From positions 124,001 to 188,000 of the forward strand of contig SJCO01000014.1 in assembly GCA_005217565.1 (NCBI GenBank): DNA of 64,000 bases, in the 5' to 3' direction. Made by a program: the position numbers and the translations under genes. The notes beneath the pieces were generated by a model. The model made no database searches. It worked only from the letters and a program-made list of their open reading frames with translations, and was not told where the DNA came from. The stretch comes from Puteibacter caeruleilacunae. Lineage in GTDB: Bacteria; Bacteroidota; Bacteroidia; Bacteroidales; Prolixibacteraceae. Of this stretch, positions 43,411-51,082 are shown in pieces; within the stretch, counting starts at the first letter, position 1; each line of letters opens with the position of its first letter.

Positions 43411-45780
43411 ATGAAGCTAAACCAAAGAATTGCACTTATTATTCTCTTTTTAAGTACTACTCTACTCTTTAATGATGGTAAGTGTTGGGCGATTGATGAT
43501 TCAAAACCTTCTTCAGCCGAGGAAGTGGAACGTGTTCCTATAAAAAATACCTTCAATAAGAAGGCGGCTAAGAGGCTTTTAAGTCAGGGGATTAAGGAGG
43601 TTGTTTTTATAAAGCGACTTACACTTGATGGGAATCATTTTTATACGGAGTATGTAAATAGTACGTGGTTGCCAGGGGGGAATATATGTGTCTTGAATCT
43701 GGAGACAGGGCAGGTACGAGATCTTGTTCCTCAGCTAAATGAAGGAGTATTTAATCGTTTTGATATTTCATACGATGCTGGTAAGGTAATATTCGATTAT
43801 AAAAAAGGCAAAGATGACGGTTATCGTATTTATGAAGTAAACATTGATGGAACGGGTTTGCGCCAGTTAACATTTCCGCAAAAGGATGAAAAAGAACTTG
43901 TAGATAGTTATGGTTGTAACTTTTATCACCATGGGACTGACGATATGCATCCGTGTTACCTGCCTGATGGGGGGATTGCTTTTGTTTCAACTCGCTGTCA
44001 GTATGGTATTCTCTGTAATGCCGGAGATATTTTTACAACCAAGGTAATGTATCGTATGGATGCCGATGGTAAAAATATGCAGGCACTGAGTAATAACTCG
44101 GTCAGTGAAGCTGCGCCATCGATTATGCCTGACGGACGAATTTTATATCATCGTTGGGAATATGTCGACAAGGCTGCTGGGAATGCAAAATGTTTATGGG
44201 CGATGCGTGCTGATGGTTCGGCATCTGTTGAGGTATATGGAAATACATTAACACAGCCTGAGACATTGATTTATGCTCGTACTATTCCTGGTGCTCCTTC
44301 AAAAATATTATCGTTGGCTACCACGCATTGTTGTCCAAATAATGGTATGGGTACGGTTGTAATTATCGATACCGAGAAGAATCTTCGTACAAAAGAACCT
44401 TTGTCGTATGTAACCAAAGATGTGGATGCACGAACGCATAATGGCTTTCATTTTAAGGTAAATGGAAAGTGGATATTTGAGAAAACAGGTGAGTCGGGCC
44501 GACTGTTTAAGGATCCTTATCCTATTTCAGAGCAACTGTTTTTGGTATCTCATAAACCCAAGGGATATAAATGGAATGATCCGAAAGCTTATGATCTATA
44601 TGTATTGAATGAAAAAGGAGAAGAAGAGGTGTTGTATATGGATGAGAATACTTCTTGTTGGCATGCATTCCCTCTTGTTAGTCGTGAGGTTCCTCCAATC
44701 CTGACTTCTCCGGTTAATCCTAAGCTTGCTGAGAAGAATGTGGCAGAGTGTATTGTTACTAATGTATATGTTGGTATGCCTGAAGTTGAGAGAGGTACGG
44801 TAAAGTACTTGCGTATTATGGAGCAGGTACCGCGTCCATGGACTACTCGTAATCGTTGGAAAGGTGATCGTTCAGGTATGGCGCATAGTGCCATTGGTAT
44901 TAGTCGGTTGGGACTGAAAGTGCAGCATGGTGTTGTACCTGTAGAGAAGGATGGCTCGGCTTATTTCGAAGTACCTGCAAATAAAAATATCTTTTTCCAG
45001 GCGCTGGATGAGAATTTTATGGCTGTGCAAACTGAGCGTACTTTTGTTAACTATATGCCTGGAGAGACTCGTAGTTGTATTGGCTGTCATGAAACGCGTG
45101 ATAGAGCTCCTGATTTGAAGCAAAATAGAGTGGCTTTGGCGATTAGACGAAAGGCTTCGAAACCGATGCCACAACCTGGTGATGTATCTGCTAAAAAGGT
45201 AATTAACTATACAACTCAAGTACAGCCAGTATTCGATAAGCATTGTGTATCATGTCATGGAAACAAAGACCCAAAGGGAAGCCTTAATCTTACAGGCACA
45301 CTCACCAAAACCTATTCGGTATCGTATGAGAATTTGATGAAGTACAAGGAAGCAATGGGTGTACCTTATGTCGGGGAATTTTCAAGTGCTAATGAAGATC
45401 GTGGAAGTGCTGATATCTCATACAAAAATGCATATCATTCAGGAGCATATACCAGTCCGTTGATTACAGTAATTAGTAATGGTTGCATTCCTCTTCGTCA
45501 TCCAATGGCAGAAGCAGTTACTGAACGCTTGGTAAAAGCGCATAAGGATGTAAAACTGACTCAAGCAGAGTTTGTTAATGTGGTGAATTGGCTAGACAGT
45601 TTCGGTCAATTCTATCCTTCCTATTGGGGATTAAAGAATAAGGAGTACAAGTCTCATAAGTACTTCCGTCCAGATGTTACTTTTGAAGATGCTGTGAGTC
45701 GTGAGATACCTGAAAACTATGTAGAACTTTATAACAATCCGCCTACGTTGCCTAAAACATTGGCAAATAAGAAGAAGTAG
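43411..45780 (+). CDS. TolB-propeller/HZS-alpha-like protein with haem c motifs
   Basis: The 789-residue secreted protein combines a signal peptide, PD40/TolB-like beta-propeller repeats (DISYDAGKVIFDYKKGKDDG, YRMDADGKNMQALSNNSVSE, WAMRADGSASVEVYGN), a middle domain like that of the hydrazine synthase alpha subunit (DGSAYFEVPANKNIFFQALD, ERTFVNYMPGETRSCIGCHE), and a second CxxCH motif (CVSCHGNKDPKGSLNLTG) near the C-terminus. Two CxxCH motifs suggest covalent haem c. In Bacteroidota and Planctomycetota proteins of this type are often near sulfatases and glycan genes and are not hydrazine synthases. Function here is unknown. It has a repeat-rich leader (43370-43410). Confidence 0.8.
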   Translation: MKLNQRIALIILFLSTTLLFNDGKCWAIDDSKPSSAEEVERVPIKNTFNKKAAKRLLSQGIKEVVFIKRLTLDGNHFYTEYVNSTWLPGGNICVLNLETGQVRDLVPQLNEGVFNRFDISYDAGKVIFDYKKGKDDGYRIYEVNIDGTGLRQLTFPQKDEKELVDSYGCNFYHHGTDDMHPCYLPDGGIAFVSTRCQYGILCNAGDIFTTKVMYRMDADGKNMQALSNNSVSEAAPSIMPDGRILYHRWEYVDKAAGNAKCLWAMRADGSASVEVYGNTLTQPETLIYARTIPGAPSKILSLATTHCCPNNGMGTVVIIDTEKNLRTKEPLSYVTKDVDARTHNGFHFKVNGKWIFEKTGESGRLFKDPYPISEQLFLVSHKPKGYKWNDPKAYDLYVLNEKGEEEVLYMDENTSCWHAFPLVSREVPPILTSPVNPKLAEKNVAECIVTNVYVGMPEVERGTVKYLRIMEQVPRPWTTRNRWKGDRSGMAHSAIGISRLGLKVQHGVVPVEKDGSAYFEVPANKNIFFQALDENFMAVQTERTFVNYMPGETRSCIGCHETRDRAPDLKQNRVALAIRRKASKPMPQPGDVSAKKVINYTTQVQPVFDKHCVSCHGNKDPKGSLNLTGTLTKTYSVSYENLMKYKEAMGVPYVGEFSSANEDRGSADISYKNAYHSGAYTSPLITVISNGCIPLRHPMAEAVTERLVKAHKDVKLTQAEFVNVVNWLDSFGQFYPSYWGLKNKEYKSHKYFRPDVTFEDAVSREIPENYVELYNNPPTLPKTLANKKK

Positions 45781-45881
45781 AGGATTGATTCATCTTTAGT
45801 GTTTGTTGGAAAACCTGCGATATCTAACTCTTTAACAGAAGAGGGTGATGTTGTGGGTTTTTGTTTTGTAACTGATTAGCC

Positions 45882-46145
45882 TTGTGGTTGATGGTGTCAA
45901 AGGAATTGGTCTATAATAAGCATACTAACCAGGTGAAACCAATCGATATTGTTCAGAGTAAGCCATTTCCATTCATCTTTATTGATGGTATTGCTAATGA
46001 AAGCTTTTTCTCAGTAATGTATCCTTATGTATTGGAGTCAGTAAATAAGAATGGGAAATTTGATGATTTTCTTTCAGAGAATAATTTGCAACACCTCAAG
46101 GCTACCGATAATCCAGTAATCGCAAAGTTTAGGTTTAAATTTTAA
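45882..46145 (+). pseudogene. C-terminal remnant of a 6-bladed beta-propeller (BF3164-like) protein
   Basis: The 87-codon open frame lacks a good start and signal peptide, and matches the end of BF3164-like or 6-bladed propeller proteins (KPFPFIFIDGIANESFFSVM, and the terminal DNPVIAKFRFKF). A full member would have about 350-400 residues. It is most likely a truncated relic; an in-frame stop lies just upstream. Confidence 0.55.
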
Positions 46146-46188
46146 TTGTGCATATTTGCAGAAGTATGTATACTTCAAATGATAAGCA

Positions 46189-47217
46189 ATGAATAATCCT
46201 TTATTATTTATAATTTGTATATGCTTCTTACTTTTAAATGGATGTGATAAAGATGATTATCCTGAACCTGTTGCAATTGAGATAATCTCTGGAGAATCGA
46301 TGAATGGCGTCGCAGGAGAAGAATTAAAGGATGAAATTGTAATTAGAGTTCTTGATGAATCTGATAATCCTATAAGTAATGTGGTTTTATTTTGTGAGGT
46401 TTTGGAAGGCTCGGTGGCTAATCAGAATCCTGTAACCGATGATGATGGAACAGCAACTATTTCGTGGAAGCTGGGACCATCGGAACAACAAAGTTTATAT
46501 ATATACTCAACCAATAGGAAAACACAACTGAAAGCTTTTTATATGGGGGCTGTGTCTGCTTTTGCGGCCCTACCAGTGTTGACAGATGTTGATGGTAATG
46601 TTTATGAAGTCGTGCGCATTGGTCGACAAATATGGATGGCAGAGAATTTAAAAACCACGAGATATAGCGATGGCACACCAATAGATCTTGTTGAAAGTAA
46701 GGATAGATGGACTAAGCTTGCAAAGGAAGAGCGTGCATATTGTTATTACGATAACAACAGAGCGTATGGTGAGCACTTTGGCTATTTATATAATTGGATG
46801 GCTGTGAGTAATGGAGAAGGTTATAGTACAGATAATCCAAGTGGTATTCAGGGAATAAGTCCTGAAGGATGGCATATTCCAAGTGATGCGGAATGGAGGG
46901 AGTTAGGGCATAATCTAGGAGGAGTTAAAATTGCTGGTAGTAAAATGAAATATCCAAATTCATACTATTGGAAATCAGAATATCTAGACATTAATAATTC
47001 TAGTGGTTTTAATGCATTATCAGCTGGTCGTAGATATGATAGTGGTTCTTACCTGGCCAGGGGAGAGCACGCCTACTTTTGGAGTACATCAGAAAACTGT
47101 CACCCTTGTGGGCCAGCTAAATTTTGGCTTTCATCTGATGTGAATGATCTTTATTTTGGAGGTACTTCTTATTTTAATTCAGGACTATCTGTAAGGTGTA
47201 TTATGGATTATAAATAG
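46189..47217 (+). CDS. FISUMP-domain lipoprotein with Ig-like domain
   Basis: The 342-residue product has a lipoprotein signal (LLLNGCDKDD), an N-terminal Big_1-like beta-sandwich (residues 30-115, IVIRVLDESDNPISNVVLFC, DDDGTATISWKLGP) and a C-terminal FISUMP (Fibrobacter succinogenes major paralogous) domain: GNVYEVVRIGRQIWMAENLK, GYLYNWMAVSNGEG, SPEGWHIPSDAEWRELG and SGLSVRCIMDYK. The FISUMP domain is a C-type-lectin-like surface fold of unknown ligand. It follows the relic gene by 43 bases. Confidence 0.88.
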   Translation: MNNPLLFIICICFLLLNGCDKDDYPEPVAIEIISGESMNGVAGEELKDEIVIRVLDESDNPISNVVLFCEVLEGSVANQNPVTDDDGTATISWKLGPSEQQSLYIYSTNRKTQLKAFYMGAVSAFAALPVLTDVDGNVYEVVRIGRQIWMAENLKTTRYSDGTPIDLVESKDRWTKLAKEERAYCYYDNNRAYGEHFGYLYNWMAVSNGEGYSTDNPSGIQGISPEGWHIPSDAEWRELGHNLGGVKIAGSKMKYPNSYYWKSEYLDINNSSGFNALSAGRRYDSGSYLARGEHAYFWSTSENCHPCGPAKFWLSSDVNDLYFGGTSYFNSGLSVRCIMDYK

Positions 47218-47295
47218 AAATAATCATTACCTTAGCCTTGCTTTTCGCATCAGAGAGGTTTGATGCAGAATAAGCCGTTTAAATTGTAATGAGTT

Positions 47296-48234
47296 ATGTA
47301 TAAGTTTTTATTTGGCCCTGTTCCTTCTCGAAGATTGGGAATGTCATTAGGGGTTGATCTGGTTCCTAAGAAAGTTTGTTCTCTGGATTGTGTATATTGT
47401 GAAGTGGGCAAAACCACTAAGTTGACTACCGAACAAGAGGAATATATCCTACTAAAGAAGATCAAAGAAGAATTAGCGGATTACTTTAAGAATAATCCTG
47501 ATCCCGATTATATCACTTTGTCTGGCTCTGGAGAGCCAACGCTGAATAGCAAGACGAAGGAGGTTTTACAGTTCATCAAAACAGAAAAGCCGACAATTCC
47601 TATTGCGGTAATTACAAATGGTACGTTATTAGCTAACAAAGAGGTGAGAGAATCGTTAATGGATGCCTCGGTAGTATTGCCTTCGCTTGATGCTGCTACG
47701 CAAAGTGTATTTGAAAGAATTAATCGTCCGGCTAAGGGTATACTTATTCAGGATTGTATTGATGGCATTGCTGAATTTAGTCGTGAGTTTAAAGGGAAGA
47801 TATGGCTAGAGGTATTTATTCTTCCTGGTTATAATGACTCCAAAGAGGAATTGCTTGAAATCAAGAAGGCTATTCATGAAATAAATCCTGATTCTATCCA
47901 GCTAAATACATTAGATCGACCAGGAACTGTTGCTAATTTGCAGGGAGCAACACGTAACGAAATGGAGGGAATAGTTGATTTGTGGAATTTAGATAACGTT
48001 GAAATTATTTCTGCGGCACCAGAAAGAAAAGCGGTTAAATCATACAGAACAGATATTGAAACAGCTATACTGGAGACCATTTCTCGTCGTCCTTGTACAC
48101 TTGATGATCTTACAAAGATTTTAGGGCTACATGTAAATGAGGTGAACAAGTATCTTGATGTTCTCGATGACGATGGAAAGATTGAACTAATTCAGGAACA
48201 ACGAGGTTTCTTTTATCAGGTAAAGGGGAAGTAA
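47296..48234 (+). CDS. Radical SAM protein with C-terminal winged-helix-like domain
   Basis: The 312-residue protein has the radical SAM cluster motif (Cys28, Cys32, Cys35 in VCSLDCVYCEVG), an FGPVPSRRLGMSLG start typical of the family, TLSGSGEPTL, and a C-terminal winged helix-like segment (PCTLDDLTKILGLHVNEVNK, YLDVLDDDGKIELIQEQRG). Proteins of this type resemble the methyl-coenzyme-M/wyosine-like group or MoaA relatives. Function unknown. It stands alone between a lipoprotein gene and the GNAT pair. Confidence 0.82.
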   Translation: MYKFLFGPVPSRRLGMSLGVDLVPKKVCSLDCVYCEVGKTTKLTTEQEEYILLKKIKEELADYFKNNPDPDYITLSGSGEPTLNSKTKEVLQFIKTEKPTIPIAVITNGTLLANKEVRESLMDASVVLPSLDAATQSVFERINRPAKGILIQDCIDGIAEFSREFKGKIWLEVFILPGYNDSKEELLEIKKAIHEINPDSIQLNTLDRPGTVANLQGATRNEMEGIVDLWNLDNVEIISAAPERKAVKSYRTDIETAILETISRRPCTLDDLTKILGLHVNEVNKYLDVLDDDGKIELIQEQRGFFYQVKGK

Positions 48235-48258
48235 AAATCATTATTCAATGTAAAATCG

Positions 48259-48266
48259 TATATTTG
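48259..48266 (+). promoter_or_regulatory. -7 promoter element of the small-protein/GNAT pair
   Basis: TATATTTG fits TAnnTTTG and lies about 30 bases before the ATG at 48297. Confidence 0.7.
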
Positions 48267-48296
48267 TGTTATAGATAGATTAGAGAGAAGTACATT

Positions 48297-48452
48297 ATGG
48301 CAACTACATTGAAAATAACACCTGTTTTGGCAGGTAAGTCTTCGAGACAGTTTAATAAAAGTTTGTCGATAAACAAATCGATGAAGATTTCATCTGAGAA
48401 AAAAGAACAGATGAAAAAACTTGTAAGTAAAATTCTAGCAAAGAAAAAATAA
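48297..48452 (+). CDS. 51-residue basic protein, possible antitoxin
   Basis: A short ORF encodes a Lys/Ser-rich protein (MATTLKITPVLAGKSSRQFN followed by SMKISSEKKEQMKKLVSKIL). It has its own promoter and stops just 1 base before the TTG start of the GNAT gene, so the two are tightly coupled. GNAT toxins are typically cotranscribed with a small antitoxin placed upstream, which fits; unlike most such antitoxins there is no clear ribbon-helix-helix motif. The assignment is therefore tentative. Confidence 0.55.
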   Translation: MATTLKITPVLAGKSSRQFNKSLSINKSMKISSEKKEQMKKLVSKILAKKK

Positions 48453-48453
48453 A

Positions 48454-48993
48454 TTGGATCTATCTGACTTTTATTTCTCTTCTCTTTCCGTTGAAGACGT
48501 ATTGGCAGACTTTGATTGTGGAGATTCTAAAATCAATGAGTTTCTTATTAATGATGCCAGAGATTTCCAGAAAGAAAAGATCACGAACACTTTTTTATTC
48601 AAAAATACCGATAAGAAAGTTGTAGCATTCTTCTCTATATCAAATGACTGCTTAAATGATCTTGGATATGATAATAGTGTTTGGAACAGACTACATCGAA
48701 AAATAAAGCTTCCAAATTCAAAACGGATACGACAGTATCCTTCTGTGAAAATAACAAGATTGGGCATCGATAAATTGATTCAAGGACATGGGATATCCCA
48801 TCAGCTATTGGATTTTATAAAGTATTGGACTTTTATTGAACACAAGCCAGCTTGTAGGTTGCTGATACTGGATGCATACAATAAGCCAAAGCAGTTAAGA
48901 ATGTATGAAAAGAATGATTTTGTATTTTTATCTGACTTGGATAAGAATGAAGAGAACCGATTTATGTATTTTGATTTATTAAGACTGGAATAA
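48454..48993 (+). CDS. GNAT-family N-acetyltransferase, possible toxin
   Basis: The 179-residue protein has the N-terminal FDCGDSKINEFLINDARDFQ segment typical of TacT/AtaT-like GNAT toxins, the acetyl-CoA loop RLGIDKLIQGHGISHQLLDF (QxxGxG-type) and a C-terminal CRLLILDAYNKPKQLRMYEK followed by NDFVFL. TacT/AtaT toxins acetylate aminoacyl-tRNA. The start is TTG, 2 bases after the preceding stop. A housekeeping acetyltransferase is the alternative, but the pairing and N-terminal signature favour a toxin. It lies 43 bases before a possible hairpin repeat region. Confidence 0.7.
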   Translation: MDLSDFYFSSLSVEDVLADFDCGDSKINEFLINDARDFQKEKITNTFLFKNTDKKVVAFFSISNDCLNDLGYDNSVWNRLHRKIKLPNSKRIRQYPSVKITRLGIDKLIQGHGISHQLLDFIKYWTFIEHKPACRLLILDAYNKPKQLRMYEKNDFVFLSDLDKNEENRFMYFDLLRLE

Positions 48994-49058
48994 ACAGTCT
49001 GTATGGTATGCCTCAATATGATGGGTAGGTTAAGGTGTTAGAAAACTGCGTGTTGGTT

Positions 49059-49175
49059 GGCCTCCTGAAAGAAGTAACCGCAATAAATCAATTACATTTT
49101 TCAGGCAGCCGAGTCTTTTTTGCTTCGTTTTTGGGGCAAGCCAAAAATGAAGGCCCGTCCGGCAGGACAAGGCCG
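49059..49175 (+). repeat. Dispersed hairpin element, copy D (short loop)
   Basis: Arms GGCCTCCTGAAAGAAGTAA (49059-49077) and TTACATTTTTCAGGCAGCC (49092-49110) flank a 14-base loop, followed by the TTTTTGCTTCGTTTTT module and an AAGGCCCGTCCGGCAGG end. It lies just beyond the end of the PL6 gene (49183) and may terminate it. Confidence 0.8.
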
Positions 49176-49182
49176 CAACGCA

Positions 49183-50664
49183 TTAGTATGAACACCCCAC
49201 ATCTTCCTTATTCAAAGGAACATTAACCATCTCATCAGCAGAATTAAGTTCAAAACAGCCGGAATCGCGCTGTGAATCTCTTTTACGACCAAAGATATCG
49301 TAATCAACGTTGAAATCCCTTTTGATAAATGTCTTATAATTGGCCTGATTAAAAGGCATGGCCACTGACTTATCCTGAAAAGTTGAATTTGCTACCGGAA
49401 CCTGCAATTCCCCCCTCTTTGTAAGCTTTAGTTTTGTTGCAACAACTCCATCAGTAACACTTTTTTTGTTGGCGAAGTAGTTTGAAACAAACACCGACTG
49501 AAGCTCTTTTTTTGTATTCATAAAGTCAGGCGTTTTGTCGAAAATATTATTGTAAAAGACAATGTTCTTTGGCAACTCAAATCTGTTTCTAGTACCATAA
49601 CCACCTAGGAAGTTAATGTTATACGGACTGTAATTATCGATTACTGTATTGTGGAAGATATAAATATCCTGTGTCATAGGGAAGTGGCGAGGATATAATC
49701 CCAGTTTAATACGCTCGGGATCTTCAGGAGAAGCCACACCAAAAGAGAAAACACCCGATTCCTTCGCATTGATTTTGTAGAAATAATTGTTGAAAATGTA
49801 ATGATCACGACCACGAATACCTATACCATGACAACGCTTGGTTCCATTACCGATAAAAAAGTTCCCTTCAACAATACTACCACGTCCTTGTCGCAGACTG
49901 AAACCTCCGGCACAATTTCGGAAAGTATTATTGCGAATATAGTTTCTAGAACTCTTTATAGAGATGATTTCACTCTCTCCATCGCAGTTTTCAAAAAGGT
50001 TCTCCTCAATGGTAACGTAAGCATGATTCAATGTCATAGAACCATGACCAACACGCATGGCAGACCCACCATTACGATGAAGAGGAGGACGCGCAAAGAA
50101 GTTGCGGTAAACATGATGATAGCTACCTTCTTTTTTAGGAATATCCATATTGATATAAGATGCGCCAGTGGTTTTGCCAATAAAATCGCAGTGATGCACT
50201 TCAGTAAACTGTCCTTCAAGTTTAATGCTTACACCATCTACATCTGCAGTATTTAAAAATTTCAACTTGCTATAGCTATTGTATTTTCCTTTATCGCGAA
50301 TCAAATCCTCAGCTTTCTTTCTTTGTATATTTGAGAACTCAATTCCCGATAAGTGAATGTAGTCTCCAAAGATGTCAATGTGGCAATCTCCACTAAAAAC
50401 AACCTTGCCAGGAGTAATTGCTCTGATCATTAATGGATGATTTTTTGAGGCTTGATTGTTAACTGCAAACTTGACATTTTTATATTCACCATCCTGTAGA
50501 TTAATAATGCCACCTTGTTTCATTTGAGTCAATACAGTGTATAACTCTTTGGCCGAATTTACAGTAATCTGTTCTTTGTTTTTCTTCGTTTTCTCCAGTG
50601 CCAAAACACTGTTTCCTGTTAGTAAAATCATCAGGAAGAGATACCAGGTTATTCGTAATTTCAT
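49183..50664 (-). CDS. Polysaccharide lyase family 6 (chondroitinase B/alginate lyase-like)
   Basis: The 493-residue secreted protein (signal peptide VLALEK) is a right-handed parallel beta-helix of the PL6 family. The catalytic region carries Lys237 (ESEIISIKSSRNYIRNNTF) and Arg258 (GFSLRQGRGSIVEGNFF), matching the conserved PL6 Lys and Arg. PL6 enzymes eliminate uronic acid-containing glycans such as alginate or dermatan sulfate, using calcium. With sulfatases nearby, a dermatan- or related sulfated glycan is plausible, but alginate cannot be excluded. A hairpin repeat follows directly. Confidence 0.9.
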   Translation of the reverse strand: MKLRITWYLFLMILLTGNSVLALEKTKKNKEQITVNSAKELYTVLTQMKQGGIINLQDGEYKNVKFAVNNQASKNHPLMIRAITPGKVVFSGDCHIDIFGDYIHLSGIEFSNIQRKKAEDLIRDKGKYNSYSKLKFLNTADVDGVSIKLEGQFTEVHHCDFIGKTTGASYINMDIPKKEGSYHHVYRNFFARPPLHRNGGSAMRVGHGSMTLNHAYVTIEENLFENCDGESEIISIKSSRNYIRNNTFRNCAGGFSLRQGRGSIVEGNFFIGNGTKRCHGIGIRGRDHYIFNNYFYKINAKESGVFSFGVASPEDPERIKLGLYPRHFPMTQDIYIFHNTVIDNYSPYNINFLGGYGTRNRFELPKNIVFYNNIFDKTPDFMNTKKELQSVFVSNYFANKKSVTDGVVATKLKLTKRGELQVPVANSTFQDKSVAMPFNQANYKTFIKRDFNVDYDIFGRKRDSQRDSGCFELNSADEMVNVPLNKEDVGCSY

Positions 50665-51082
50665 ATTAGCTTTTTATTAGATTTAAAACTTAGGTCAAAG
50701 GTAATTTGCTCTCAACATAAGCGCTTTTGAGAATGTTTGAAATCATGTAATAAATGATTCTTCTATAAAAAGTAAAAATAAGTGTTGTTGTCAGTTATTC
50801 AGAATGTTAGCTCTTGTGATGTACAATTATCCAGTAATTCCATATGATATTCCTTGTGTGTGAACATATTGTCTGAATTCATGAATAAATAGTGAGAGTA
50901 TATCGTTGCTGTTATGTCTAATTTTATAGTGTTAACAAGATATATCAAATGATGCTATGTTTTTCTGATTACAAGAATCGGTTTCTGAAGGATGAAAGCT
51001 GGGAATAAAGATCGAAGTATTCGTAACAAGGAAGCGTTGTCAGAAAATCTTAAATCAAATAATCAAAATATCTTTCAAAAAG
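50665..51082. other. 418-base divergent promoter region
   Basis: The gap between the PL6 and GH3 genes carries no ORF or strong hairpin. Its last 40 bases are the AATC-rich leader (GTCAGAAAATCTTAAATC, then CAAATAATC and ATATCTTTC). I cannot place exact promoters. Confidence 0.45.

Noticed and set aside
43411-45780. Hydrazine synthase alpha subunit
   Set aside because: Only the middle domain and haem motifs are shared; the context is carbohydrate use and the other subunits are absent.
49035-49226. 63-codon open frame over the hairpin repeat before the PL6 gene
   Set aside because: It spells the same repeat-derived peptide seen in other copies of the element and overlaps the PL6 gene end.
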